64,000 nt of DNA from assembly GCA_016861045.1 (NCBI GenBank), contig BOKP01000004.1, positions 423,975 through 487,974 on the forward strand, given 5' to 3'. The translations under genes and the position numbers were made by a program. The notes under the pieces were generated by a model, which was not told the origin of the DNA, ran no database searches, and saw only the letters and a list, made by a program, of their open reading frames with translations. Positions 34,357 through 43,207 of this stretch are shown here, in pieces (within the stretch, counting starts at the first letter, position 1; the number at the start of each line of letters is the position of its first letter). This stretch comes from Actinomycetes bacterium (GTDB taxonomy: Bacteria; Actinomycetota; Thermoleophilia; Solirubrobacterales; 70-9).

Positions 34357-34935
34357 ATGAGCCCCAGGGGCGTCCCCGTGGCGCTCGCCTCCGCGCTGGC
34401 GGCCCTGGCCCTGGCCGGCTGCGGCCTCGAGGGTCAGCCCTTCGACACCGGCGACTCGACCTCCGATACGCCCGGGCTCGGTGACGCCGTCGTCACCCCG
34501 GACGCGATCTCCGAGTATCCGCCCGGCTCGCCGGAGGCCGCCGTGCTGCGATGGTGGCGCGCCGTTCAGACCCGCGACCCGGAGGCGGTCGTCGACAGCT
34601 ACACCGCCCAGGTGCGGGACGAGCTGCCGAAGGACTTCGCCGCGACCGTGGTCGCGTTCATCGCGCCGTCGGCGTCGCAGGCGCCGATCGCCGTCGACTA
34701 CGTCGAGCCGACGAGCGAGGACGACGTGACCGTCTACGCGGTCATCAGCGAATCGCCCGACTGGCGCATGAACGGACCCCTCGCATTGCCGATGACCAAC
34801 GAGGGCGGCGAGTGGTTGATCTCCGACGCGTCTTACCTCGACGCGCTGAGCAGGATCTCCGCACCTGACGAGGCCGAGGGTGGCGGGACGTCGGCCCGGA
34901 CCGACGGCTCCCCGCCCGCGGAAGGCAGCCAGTAG
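34357..34935 (+). CDS. Putative lipoprotein of unknown function
   Basis: A 192-residue protein with a lipoprotein signal: SALAALALAGC, cleavage before the Cys at residue 24. The mature part has an NTF2-like look (SPEAAVLRWWRAVQTRDPEA, then SYTAQVRDEL), suggesting a small cone-shaped binding fold at the membrane. The ATG at 34357 follows AAGGAGAGG at good spacing. TATACT at 34247-34252 gives a leader of about 100 bases. It is upstream of the flippase gene on the same strand, 37 bases apart, so it may help glycan handling at the cell surface. No enzyme motif seen. Confidence 0.7.
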   Translation: MSPRGVPVALASALAALALAGCGLEGQPFDTGDSTSDTPGLGDAVVTPDAISEYPPGSPEAAVLRWWRAVQTRDPEAVVDSYTAQVRDELPKDFAATVVAFIAPSASQAPIAVDYVEPTSEDDVTVYAVISESPDWRMNGPLALPMTNEGGEWLISDASYLDALSRISAPDEAEGGGTSARTDGSPPAEGSQ

Positions 34936-34972
34936 GCATTCGTCGACGCCGCCGAGGAGTGCCGGTCGGCCA

Positions 34973-36322
34973 ATGAGCACACCGGTCGCCGGTCTGATCG
35001 CAGGGGTGAAGGCGACCTGGGCCAACCCTTCACGCCGCAACCTGGCGCTCACGGTCGGGGCCGGGCTGCTCGTCCAGCTCATGCTCGTGATCACGGGCCC
35101 GTTCCTGGCTCGGCTGCTCGGGCCCGCCGGCCGCGGCGACCTCGCGGCGCTGATGCTCTGGCCGGTGGTCCTGGTCCAGCTCGGCGGGCTGGGCATTCCG
35201 GCGGCGCTGACCTACTTCCTGTCGCGCGGCGCCCGCCGCGACGAGACGATGCGGCGCGCGCTCGGGTTCGCGGCGGCCCAGGCCGCCGTCCTGATCGCGC
35301 TCCAGGTCCTCGTCGTCCTCCTCGTCTTCGACGACCGCGGAGCTGCGGTCCGGGACGCGGCCCTGCTCACGATCGCCGCCGTGCCCGGGCTCCTGGCCCA
35401 CGAGTACGGGCTCGCCGTCCTCCAGTCCCGCTCCGACCTGCGTCGCTTCAACGTCCTCCGGGTCCTGCCGACGACGCTGTTCATGATCGCCGTGATCGTG
35501 CTCTTCCTGACCTCGGCCGGGCTCGTGGCTGTGACCCTGAGCTGGGTCGCGGCGGCGACATCGGTCGGGGCGATCACGTTCACGCTCGCGTTCACCCGCC
35601 GCGCCGCCGTCTCCGACGGTGACGAGCCGGCGCCGCGCGCGCCCGGCCTCCTCTCCTTCGGGCTGCGGGGCATCCTCAGCGCCAACTCCGCGACCGACAT
35701 CATCCGTCCCGAGCAGATCGCCCTCGTCCTGTTCCTGCCCTCGCGCGCGCTTGGCCTCTACGTCGTCGCGCTGGCGATCACCAACCTGCCCTACTTCATC
35801 GCCAAGGCGGTCGGGCTCGTCGCCTTTCCCGCCGTCGCCCGCCAGGGCGAGCCGGGCGCGGCGCGTCGTGTGGCCTGGCGCTACCTGTGGATCATCGCCG
35901 CCGTCGCCGGCGCGATCGTCGCGTTCCTCCTGCTCACCGCCTCGGTTCTGATCCCGCTCTTCTTCGGCGAGGAGTTCCGCCGGTCGGTCGAGCTTGCCTA
36001 CATCCTCCTCGGCGGGGCGTTCTTCACAGCGGTTCGCCGGGTCGGGGCCGAGTGCATGCGCGGCCGGGGGCAGCCCGGCGCCGGCACGACGGCCGAGATC
36101 GTGGCGATCGTCTGGCTCGTCGGAGGGCTCGCGATCCTGGTCCCGACCGTCGGTCTGACCGGCGTTGCGGTCGCCCTCGCGACCTCACAGCTGGCAAGCC
36201 TGTTGCTGCTGTCGCTGATCGCGGCGAGGCGCGGCGAGCTTCACGGCGCCGACGCGGCTGCGACGTTGCGCGCCGGTTTGGCCGGCCTCGCTCCCGCGTG
36301 GGCAAGGTATCGTCGCCGATGA
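34973..36322 (+). CDS. wzx: Wzx-like polysaccharide flippase (MOP superfamily)
   Basis: A 449-residue protein with twelve to fourteen membrane helices. The N-terminal helix leads into ITGPFLARLLGPAGRGDLAA, the conserved motif of Polysacc_synt/MATE-like lipid-linked oligosaccharide flippases. VVALAITNLPYFIAKAVGLV and FFGEEFRRSVELAYILLGGA are also in the right places. It should move undecaprenyl-linked repeat units to the outer face for the Wzy-like proteins at 31633 and 38335. It overlaps the region of the FkbM methyltransferase by ATGA at 36319. A chain of same-strand genes runs from here to 40871. Confidence 0.9.
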   Translation: MSTPVAGLIAGVKATWANPSRRNLALTVGAGLLVQLMLVITGPFLARLLGPAGRGDLAALMLWPVVLVQLGGLGIPAALTYFLSRGARRDETMRRALGFAAAQAAVLIALQVLVVLLVFDDRGAAVRDAALLTIAAVPGLLAHEYGLAVLQSRSDLRRFNVLRVLPTTLFMIAVIVLFLTSAGLVAVTLSWVAAATSVGAITFTLAFTRRAAVSDGDEPAPRAPGLLSFGLRGILSANSATDIIRPEQIALVLFLPSRALGLYVVALAITNLPYFIAKAVGLVAFPAVARQGEPGAARRVAWRYLWIIAAVAGAIVAFLLLTASVLIPLFFGEEFRRSVELAYILLGGAFFTAVRRVGAECMRGRGQPGAGTTAEIVAIVWLVGGLAILVPTVGLTGVAVALATSQLASLLLLSLIAARRGELHGADAAATLRAGLAGLAPAWARYRRR

Positions 36323-36361
36323 CAGGCGGCTCCCCGGCAGGCGGGGTACGAGGAGGTAAAG

Positions 36362-36415
36362 GTGAGTGGCATCCACGCACGGGGGCGCGGGTCGATCGTC
36401 GCCGGTTCGCGGTGA
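36362..36415 (+). CDS. 17-codon ORF with strong ribosome site, coupled to the FkbM methyltransferase
   Basis: GAGGAGGTAAAG gives an excellent Shine-Dalgarno for the GTG at 36362. The frame reads MSGIHARGRGSIVAGSR and stops with TGA at 36413-36415, overlapping the GTG at 36412 in a GTGA arrangement. This looks like a translational coupler or leader peptide. A real peptide product is not supported by any motif. Confidence 0.4.
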   Translation: MSGIHARGRGSIVAGSR

Positions 36416-37185
36416 GCCCGTCCGCCGGCGATCGGGAGCGCTCAGCCGGCTCCGAGCTGCTCCGCAGGGCTCGCAAGCTGGTCCGCATCGCAAGCTCGCC
36501 GGGCTACCGGCGGGCGTTGCGGCACGGCGTCGCCGCGGCGATCGAGCACGAGCGGCTTCCCTACCGGCCCGATCTGCGGGTCGTGGTCGACGTCGGCGCC
36601 CACAAGGGCCAGTTCGCGACGTTCGCCCGCGAGCGCTTCCCGGCGGCGAAGATCGTCTGCATCGAGCCGCTGCCGGGGCCGCGGGAGGCGCTGAGGTCGG
36701 TGCTGGACGGTGACGGGCGGGTTCGCGTCCACGACGTCGCCGCCTCGAACCGGACCGAGGAGCGGGTCGAGATGCACGTCTCGCGGCACGACGACTCCTC
36801 CTCGCTGCAGCCGATCGGCGCCCGCCAGATAGCTGCCTTCCCCGGCACCGAGGAGTCCGGATCGACCCTGGTCCGCACCGTGCGTCTCGACGAGCTGCTC
36901 GACCGCGCCGAGCTGGACGCGCCGGGCCTGCTCAAGATCGACGTTCAGGGGCACGAGTACGAGGTGCTCGAAGGGGCATCCGGCATCCTCGCCGGGTTCG
37001 AGCAGGTCGTCGTCGAGGTGTCGTTCGCCGAGCTCTACGAGGGCCAGAGGCTCGCCGGTGATGTCACCGCCCTCCTCCACGACGCCGGCTTCGCGTTGGC
37101 GGGCGTCTTCAACCTCAGGCGCGCCCGCTCCGGAGCCTGCCTTCAGGCCGACTTCCTGTTCGAGCGGGCCGAGGGTGGCGGCTGA
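36412..37185 (+). CDS. FkbM family methyltransferase
   Basis: A 257-residue SAM-dependent O-methyltransferase. VVVDVGAHKGQFATFARERF is the FkbM motif I. It is followed by IVCIEPLPGPREAL, the acidic LLKIDVQGHEYEVLEGASG and VVVEVSFAELYEGQ, all standard. The frame is open back to an ATG at 36319 that overlaps the flippase stop, which would give 288 residues. The GTG at 36412 is preferred because the short ORF ending there carries the only strong ribosome site. FkbM enzymes near Wzx/Wzy genes methylate sugars of the repeat unit, and the exact target is unknown. Confidence 0.88.
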   Translation: MSPSAGDRERSAGSELLRRARKLVRIASSPGYRRALRHGVAAAIEHERLPYRPDLRVVVDVGAHKGQFATFARERFPAAKIVCIEPLPGPREALRSVLDGDGRVRVHDVAASNRTEERVEMHVSRHDDSSSLQPIGARQIAAFPGTEESGSTLVRTVRLDELLDRAELDAPGLLKIDVQGHEYEVLEGASGILAGFEQVVVEVSFAELYEGQRLAGDVTALLHDAGFALAGVFNLRRARSGACLQADFLFERAEGGG

Positions 37186-37186
37186 C

Positions 37187-38338
37187 ATGGCCTCGCGCCC
37201 GATCTCGATCCTGCACGTGATCGACTGGATCGCCGAGCGCTACGGCGGGCCGCCACGGAACGTGCGCGACGTCGCCGCCGCCCAGGCCGAGCGCGGTCAC
37301 CGGGTGATCGTGCTGACGACCGATCGCGACGGGTCCAGGCGGCTGCCGGAGAGCGAGCGCCGCCGTCTCAGCCCCGCGCCGCGCTGGGAGGTGGTGCCGG
37401 TGCCGACGCGCGGGCCGGCGCTCTCGCCCTCGTTCCTGCGCCGCGCATGGCAGCTCACGAACGAGGTCGACGTCGTCCATCTGCACGGGATCTACTCGCC
37501 GCCGGCGGCGGTCGCGGGGGCCGTCGCGCTGCGGCGAGGGGTTCCGTTCGTCCAGCAGCTCCACGGCGCCGCCACGAGCTACCACTGGCTGCAGAAGCGC
37601 TGGAAGAAGGGGCCCTGGGAGCTTCTCGTGCAGCGGCCGCTGATCGCCCGGGCCGCCGCGGCGATCGCGATGACCGAGATCGAGGCCGAGCAGGGCGCGA
37701 GGGTCTTCCCGGATGCGCGGATGCGGATCGTGCCGCCCCCCGTCGTCGATGATGCGACCGTCTCCGAGCCCTGCGACCGTCGCGGCGGTCGCGCTCCCAC
37801 GGTCGGCTTCCTCGGCCGCCTCAGCGAGAAGAAGGGGGCGCCGATCCTGCTCGCTGCCTTCGCCCGGATCGCCGCCGAATACCCCGAGGCCCGGCTCGTG
37901 GTCGCCGGCCCCGACGACGAGGGCATCGGGGTCCGCATGCGGGGCGAGATCGAGCGGCTCGGGCTGTCCGGGCGGGTCAGCTTCCCGGGCATGGTGATCG
38001 GGCGCGAGAAGGCCGAGCTGGTCGATCAGTTCGACGTCTTCGCGTTGCCATCCGCCGACGAGAGCTTCGGGATCGCCGTCGTCGAGGCGATGGAAGCGGA
38101 GCTGCCGGTCGCGATCACCGAGCACGTGGCGATCGCGGCCGAGGTGCGCGCGGCCGGGGCCGGCGTCGTCGCGCCCCGAACCGCGGAGGGCTTCGCAACG
38201 GCGCTCCGGCAACTCCTCGGCAGCCCCGAGGAAGCCCGCCGGATGGGCGCCGCGGGGCGTCGCCTCGCCGAGCAGCGCTTCTCGCGCTCGGCGGCGATGG
38301 CGGACCTGGAGCGGGTGTACGAGGATGCCATCGGATGA
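37187..38338 (+). CDS. Glycosyltransferase family 4
   Basis: A 383-residue GT-B enzyme. ISILHVIDWIAERYGGPPRN is the acceptor loop, DVVHLHGIYSPPAAVAGAVA the end of the first sheet, TVGFLGRLSEKKGAPILLAA the start of the donor domain, and SADESFGIAVVEAMEAELPV the E-x7-E nucleotide-sugar motif. The ATG at 37187 follows the FkbM stop by one base, and its end overlaps the Wzy gene by ATGA. It is thus part of the flippase operon and adds one sugar on the cytoplasmic side. Donor unknown. Confidence 0.9.
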   Translation: MASRPISILHVIDWIAERYGGPPRNVRDVAAAQAERGHRVIVLTTDRDGSRRLPESERRRLSPAPRWEVVPVPTRGPALSPSFLRRAWQLTNEVDVVHLHGIYSPPAAVAGAVALRRGVPFVQQLHGAATSYHWLQKRWKKGPWELLVQRPLIARAAAAIAMTEIEAEQGARVFPDARMRIVPPPVVDDATVSEPCDRRGGRAPTVGFLGRLSEKKGAPILLAAFARIAAEYPEARLVVAGPDDEGIGVRMRGEIERLGLSGRVSFPGMVIGREKAELVDQFDVFALPSADESFGIAVVEAMEAELPVAITEHVAIAAEVRAAGAGVVAPRTAEGFATALRQLLGSPEEARRMGAAGRRLAEQRFSRSAAMADLERVYEDAIG

Positions 38339-39711
38339 CCACGGAGATCGAGAGGACCGGGGCGGGCGGGACGGAGCAGGGGGCCGTGCCCGACGCGGGC
38401 GTCGCGCCCGGCCGAGCAGCGGTCGGCGCCTCCCCGCCGGTCCCGTGGCAGCCGCCGCCGACGCCAGGAACCGACCTCGTCGGGCGGGTCGAGGAGCAGG
38501 CCATGACCCTCGATCTCTGGCTCTCCGACTCGCTCGGGGGGGCCGGGCCCGATGACGACGTCCGGCTCGCCCGCCTGCGCGGCCTCGCGCTCGCCGGCGC
38601 CGCGATCACGCTGCCGATGAGCGCCTGGAAGGCGGTCGGGGTCCTGACCGTGGCCGACCTCTTCCTGGTCGCGTCGGTGCTGCTCTTCCTGCCCCGCGTG
38701 AGCATCGCGGCCGTCCGCAAGCTCTGGTTTCCGGCGCTCGCCGTCGCCCTGGCCGCCGTCGGCGGCGTGGTCGGTACCTTCGTCTCCGGCTCCGATGTCG
38801 CCGCCAGCGGCGACATCCTCATCCGCTTCCTCGCCGCCTCGGTCGGGGCGTTGATCCTCGTCTCCTGCTGGCGACCGGGCCTCGAGCAGGTCCGCAGCTT
38901 CGGCTGGCTCTGGGTGGCCGGCGGCGTCGCCAGCGGCCTGGTGGCGCTGTTCATCCCCAACCTGCACATGTTCCTGCGCCCGTCGGGCTTGACGCCCCAC
39001 CCGACCCACCTGGCGATCATCTCGGTCGTCCTGCTCGGCGTCGCCCTGGCGTTGATCGCCTCCGAGCGCGAGCGCGATCCCTCGTTCGGCGGGGTCCGCG
39101 CGGTCGCCGGCCTCGCCGCGGCCGGGGTCCTGTTCGCGGCGATCGTCGCGAGCGGTTCGCGCTCGGGGTTGCTCGCCGGCCTTCTCGTCGGATTCCTGAC
39201 GCTCGTCGCGACCCGCGATCGCACCGTGGTTCGGGTGGCCGTCGGCCTCGCCGCCGTCGCGCTCGTCATCGCCGTGCTCGGCGTCGTCGGCCAGGACAAC
39301 GCGCTCGAGCGCGCCTTCGGTGGCGACGAGTCGAGCGCCGAGCAGCGCGAGGAGTTCAACACCGCCGCCTGGGAGCGGTTCACCGGGCACCCGATCACCG
39401 GAGTCGGCTATGGCGACGTCACCGACGCCCACATATTCCTCCTCCAGTTCGCCTCCGCCGCCGGGGTGCTCGGGATCGTCGCCGGCCTGATGCTCGTCTT
39501 CCTGGCGCTGCGCACCTACGTCGTCGCGGTCTGGCGGCGGATGGCCGACGATCCGCCGCGGTGGGCGATGGTCGCGGGATTCGCGGCGGCGATGATCGGC
39601 TATCTGGCTGCGAGCATCTTCCAGAACGTCCTCTGGGACCGGAACGTGTGGCTGGCGATCGTCCTGATGACGTGGCTCGCCGCCGCGGTCCCCGTGGCGG
39701 CGAGGGACTGA
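38335..39711 (+). CDS. O-antigen ligase/polymerase (Wzy-like)
   Basis: A 458-residue protein. A long hydrophilic N-terminus (about 80 residues, Pro/Gly-rich) is followed by ten to twelve membrane helices. The periplasmic loop has AAWERFTGHPITGVGYGDVT and DAHIFLLQFASAAGVLGIVA, the Wzy_C pattern (G-x-G...H-x-x-x-L). It polymerises or ligates the lipid-linked repeat unit outside the membrane. It overlaps the glycosyltransferase gene before it by ATGA, and the next one starts two bases after its stop. Two Wzy/WaaL-like proteins in one region suggest one polymerase and one ligase. Confidence 0.85.
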   Translation: MTTEIERTGAGGTEQGAVPDAGVAPGRAAVGASPPVPWQPPPTPGTDLVGRVEEQAMTLDLWLSDSLGGAGPDDDVRLARLRGLALAGAAITLPMSAWKAVGVLTVADLFLVASVLLFLPRVSIAAVRKLWFPALAVALAAVGGVVGTFVSGSDVAASGDILIRFLAASVGALILVSCWRPGLEQVRSFGWLWVAGGVASGLVALFIPNLHMFLRPSGLTPHPTHLAIISVVLLGVALALIASERERDPSFGGVRAVAGLAAAGVLFAAIVASGSRSGLLAGLLVGFLTLVATRDRTVVRVAVGLAAVALVIAVLGVVGQDNALERAFGGDESSAEQREEFNTAAWERFTGHPITGVGYGDVTDAHIFLLQFASAAGVLGIVAGLMLVFLALRTYVVAVWRRMADDPPRWAMVAGFAAAMIGYLAASIFQNVLWDRNVWLAIVLMTWLAAAVPVAARD

Positions 39712-39713
39712 GG

Positions 39714-40871
39714 TTGGACGAGGCGATCGCCGGGGCCCTCCCGCGGGTCCTGATCGTCTCCCACGACTACGCCGAGGCCGGGCTGCGGCGCCAGGTGGAG
39801 GCGTTCGCCCGGCTGCTCGACGTGCGTTTCGTCACCCCGCGCCGGGCCGAGGTCCTCGTCTTCCCCGACCACCTGACGGAGTCCGACCGGCTGACCCGCA
39901 CGTACCGGCGGTTGAGCCTCTTCGGGCACCAGTACCTGATGGCGAGCCCGTCCCTGGGGATGCGCGAGCACCGTCCACAGGTGGTCTACGCGACCTACGA
40001 TCCCTGGTCGGCGGTCTTCTGGCAGGTCGCCGCCGCGGCCGCCGCGTTCGCCCCGCGGGCGCTGCTCGTCTCCGGCGTCAAGAAGAACACCTACCGCCGC
40101 TATCCGGCGGCGCGGGGACGGGTGAAGGACGCCATCGCGCGGGGCGGCATCGCGCGGGCCGACCACTTCATCGCCGCAAGCGAGATGACCGCGCGCCTCT
40201 ACCGGCGCGCCCACGGCGTCGCCGCGGCCGACATCAGCGTCGCAACCCGCGTCGGCGTCGACCTCGACGTCTTCCGACCCAGCGATGGGCGCGTTCGCCG
40301 CGAGCCGCCGATCGTGGTCGGCTACTGCGGGCGGCTGGCCGAGCACAAGGGCGTCCTCGACCTCGTCGACGCCGTTGCCGCGGCGCGTGCGTCCGGAGCC
40401 GGGGTCGAGCTCGAGCTGCTCGGCGCCGGAGACCTCCGCGAGGCCCTCGCCGCCCGCGCGCGGGCGTCCCCGTGGCTGCGGGTCCGCGACGCGGTGCCCA
40501 GCGACGAGGTCGCCGGGTTCATGCGCGGCCTCGACCTCTACGTCCTTCCCGCCCGCGTCCTTCCCGACCACGAGGAGCACGACGCGCACGCGCTCCTGCA
40601 GGCGCTTGCCTCCGGGCTGCCGGCGATCGGCACCGTCTCCGGGATCATCCCCGAGGTCCTCGACGATCCCGAAGACGTCCTCGTCCGCCCCGGCGACCCC
40701 GATGCGCTAGCGGCCGCGATCGCCGCCCTCGCCGCGGACCCCGAGCGACGGGAGCGCCTCGCCGCCCGCGGCCGCCGCGCGGCCGAGCAGCGCTACTCGC
40801 TCGAGCGGGTAGCCGCCCGCCACCGCGCGGTCTTCGATCGCCTGCTGGCGGACCGCGCCGCCGCGGACTGA
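39714..40871 (+). CDS. Glycosyltransferase family 4
   Basis: A 385-residue GT-B enzyme beginning at TTG 39714, two bases after the Wzy stop. PRVLIVSHDYAEAGLRRQVE opens the first domain. FIAASEMTARLYRRAHGVAA and VGVDLDVFRPSDGRVRREPP mark the inter-domain link. VVGYCGRLAEHKGVLDLVDA and DAHALLQALASGLPAIGTV are the donor-domain motifs. In this enzyme the usual first Glu of the E-x7-E motif is replaced by the stretch PDHEEHDAHALLQ. It closes the operon and converges on the methyltransferase at 40879 with a seven-base gap. Confidence 0.87.
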   Translation: MDEAIAGALPRVLIVSHDYAEAGLRRQVEAFARLLDVRFVTPRRAEVLVFPDHLTESDRLTRTYRRLSLFGHQYLMASPSLGMREHRPQVVYATYDPWSAVFWQVAAAAAAFAPRALLVSGVKKNTYRRYPAARGRVKDAIARGGIARADHFIAASEMTARLYRRAHGVAAADISVATRVGVDLDVFRPSDGRVRREPPIVVGYCGRLAEHKGVLDLVDAVAAARASGAGVELELLGAGDLREALAARARASPWLRVRDAVPSDEVAGFMRGLDLYVLPARVLPDHEEHDAHALLQALASGLPAIGTVSGIIPEVLDDPEDVLVRPGDPDALAAAIAALAADPERRERLAARGRRAAEQRYSLERVAARHRAVFDRLLADRAAAD

Positions 40872-40878
40872 GCGGGCC

Positions 40879-41529
40879 TCAGGCCGCGGCCTTGCGGAAG
40901 AGGACCGAGTGCTCGACCCCGATCGGCGTCGTGCAGCGGCGCCGGGCGACCTCGGTCAGCCCGGCGGCGGCGGCGATGTCGTCGAGCTGCTCGGGGAGCA
41001 GCGCGTTCGAGTCGACCAGGTCGCGCCGGCGCCAGAGCTCGTAGGTCAGGTGGTTGAGGAGGCTGAACGAGCAGACCACCCACGCACGGCTCACCCGGGC
41101 GAACTCGTTGAGCACCCGCTGTTGCAGCGGGATCGGCAGGTGCTTGGTCAGCGCGTGCGAGAAGACGGCGTCGACGCTCGCGTCGGCGAGCTCGAGCCGT
41201 TCGGCGTCGCCCTTGGAGACCTCGACCGGGACGGCGACCGAACCGATCCGCCGCTCGGCCTCGCCGAGCATCGCCGGCGAGAGGTCGACGGCGTGGATCC
41301 GCTCCGCGCGGCGCTCCAGCACCGGCCACCAGCGGCCGACGCCGCAGGGGCAGTCGAGGACCGAGACCCCGGCCGGCAGCATGTCGACGACCGCGCCGAC
41401 CCCGTCCATCTCGCGACGCCAGCGGTAGCGTCCCAGCGCCCCGGAGAAGCGGTCCCGCTCGTAGCTACCGGCCTTCCCCGGGTCGAGGTAGGCGGTGCGG
41501 GAGATGTAGCGGCTCGGACCGCGCTTCAC
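40879..41529 (-). CDS. Class I SAM-dependent methyltransferase
   Basis: A 216-residue protein. VSVLDCPCGVGRWWPVL is SAM motif I, HAVDLSPAMLGEAERRI motif II, and DAVFSHALTKHLPIPLQQRV the acidic/post-II region of Methyltransf_25-like proteins. It starts with GTG at 41529 and has no clear ribosome site. It stands alone on its strand between the flippase operon and a secreted hydrolase, so it may be a late glycan-modifying gene. A lipid or protein target is possible. Confidence 0.78.
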   Translation of the reverse strand: MKRGPSRYISRTAYLDPGKAGSYERDRFSGALGRYRWRREMDGVGAVVDMLPAGVSVLDCPCGVGRWWPVLERRAERIHAVDLSPAMLGEAERRIGSVAVPVEVSKGDAERLELADASVDAVFSHALTKHLPIPLQQRVLNEFARVSRAWVVCSFSLLNHLTYELWRRRDLVDSNALLPEQLDDIAAAAGLTEVARRRCTTPIGVEHSVLFRKAAA

Positions 41530-41673
41530 GGGCGATCGCGCGTCCGTCGCGGCGCCGCGTTCATGGCATGGAGGGGCACGGGCGGCGCAGCATACGTCGC
41601 CCGTGCGGAATCCGTCCCAGGAGGGGGAACGGTTGTCTGTCAGCCTGCCGCCGGCTCGAACGTAGGTAATGGC

Positions 41674-43176
41674 ATGAACTCACTGCTCATCGTTTCCGTT
41701 CTCGTCGGCCTGCTCGCGGCCGCCCGCCTCGTCGCCGGCTTGGCGCGCGGCGGCTCGAACCGCCGGCGCGCCGTCCTCCCGTCCGCCCTCGCCGGGGTGC
41801 TGGCGCTGGCCGCGATCGTGCCCGCTCAGGCCTCGGCCGCCCGCACGATCAGCACCGGCATCGCCGACGGCGTGTTCATGGACTCGCGGACGTCGGTCCG
41901 CGACCAGTGGTTCGACCGGGCCCAGGAGGGGAACATCTCGCTGCTCCGGGTCGGCGTCAACTGGAGCTTCATCGCCGGCACACCGCGTCCCGCGAACCCG
42001 TCGGACCCGGCCGACCCCGGCTACAACTGGACGGCGCTCGACCGCGTCGTCCGCGAGGCTTCGGCGCGCGGCATGCAGGTGATGTTCCTGACGAACACCG
42101 CGCCGCGATGGGCCGAGGGGAACGACAGGCCCTCCGGAACCCAGGCCGGCTCCTGGAAGCCGGATCCGGCCGAGTTCGGCAGGTTCGGCGACGCCCTCGC
42201 GACGCGCTACTCCGGCAGCTATCCCGATCCCCTCGGAGGCGTGCTGCCCCGCGTCAGCTACTACGAGACCTGGAACGAGGGCAACCTCGACTTCTGGATC
42301 TCGCCGCAGTACTCGGGCGGCAAGAACACCGGCCCCGAGCTCTACCGGAAGCTGAGCAACGCGTTCGCCGAGAACGTCAAGGCGGTCCACACCGACAACC
42401 TGATCGTCGGCCCCGCGCTGGCGCCGTTCGGCGGCGTCACCGGCGAGCGGCGCGAGCGGACGCGGCCGCTCAAGTTCATGCGCGACCTCTTCTGCCTGAA
42501 GGGGCGCAAGAAGCTGAAGCCGAAGCGGTGCCCGGGCGGCGACAAGTACATCGTCGACATCGTCTCCCATCATCCGATCACGGTCACCGGCCCGCCGACC
42601 CAGAAGGCGTTCCATCCCGATGACGCGACCTCGGGGGACATGGGCAAGGTGAAGCGGATCGTCCGTGCCGCCGAGCGCGGGAACACGATCGTCACCTCGG
42701 GCCGCGTCCCGCTCTGGGTCAGCGAGTACTGGTATCGGAGCAAGCCGCCGGTGAACGCCGGCGTGCCGCTGAAGAAGCACGCGCGCTGGATCGAGCAGTC
42801 GCTCTACATCTGGTGGCAGCAGGGCGTCCAGATGGCGATCTACAACCTGATCCGCGACCGCCCGAGCTTCGACCCCGAGTCGGCGTTCGGCCTCTACTTC
42901 CGCGACGGCGAGGCGAAGCCGGCGGCGCAGGCCTTCGCCTTCCCGTTCGTCGCCGACCGGCGGTCGAAGCGCAAGGTGGTCCTCTGGGGCCGCTCGCCGG
43001 CGACCGGCGAGCTCGCGGTCCAGCGCCAGCAGGGCAAGCGCTGGAAGACGATCGCCCGCTTCGACGCGACCGACGGCGGGGTCTTCACCAAGAAGGTGAA
43101 GCTCCGCGGCAAGGCGAAGCTGCGGGCCGAGGTCGCGGGCGAGCGCAGCCTCGTCTGGAGCCTCGGGAAGGGCTGA
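41674..43176 (+). CDS. Secreted clan GH-A glycoside hydrolase (GH39/GH5-like)
   Basis: A 500-residue TIM-barrel hydrolase behind an N-terminal hydrophobic helix and a second one (LPSALAGVLALAAIVPAQAS) that looks like the cleaved signal. RVGVNWSFIAGTPR starts the barrel. YYETWNEGNLDFW holds the predicted acid/base Glu202, and LWVSEYWYRSKPP the nucleophile Glu351. The tail after about 420 is basic and beta-rich, possibly cell-wall or glycan binding. ATG 41674 stands near TAGGTA without a ribosome site. It may trim or release the polymer made by the region. Confidence 0.78.
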   Translation: MNSLLIVSVLVGLLAAARLVAGLARGGSNRRRAVLPSALAGVLALAAIVPAQASAARTISTGIADGVFMDSRTSVRDQWFDRAQEGNISLLRVGVNWSFIAGTPRPANPSDPADPGYNWTALDRVVREASARGMQVMFLTNTAPRWAEGNDRPSGTQAGSWKPDPAEFGRFGDALATRYSGSYPDPLGGVLPRVSYYETWNEGNLDFWISPQYSGGKNTGPELYRKLSNAFAENVKAVHTDNLIVGPALAPFGGVTGERRERTRPLKFMRDLFCLKGRKKLKPKRCPGGDKYIVDIVSHHPITVTGPPTQKAFHPDDATSGDMGKVKRIVRAAERGNTIVTSGRVPLWVSEYWYRSKPPVNAGVPLKKHARWIEQSLYIWWQQGVQMAIYNLIRDRPSFDPESAFGLYFRDGEAKPAAQAFAFPFVADRRSKRKVVLWGRSPATGELAVQRQQGKRWKTIARFDATDGGVFTKKVKLRGKAKLRAEVAGERSLVWSLGKG

Positions 43177-43207
43177 CAGCCCGATCCGCGCGGGCGGTCG
43201 CCGCGGG

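Noticed and set aside
38536..38542. Seven-G run in the Wzy-like gene at 38335
   Set aside because: The frame continues correctly into the membrane domain. No alternative start depends on the run.
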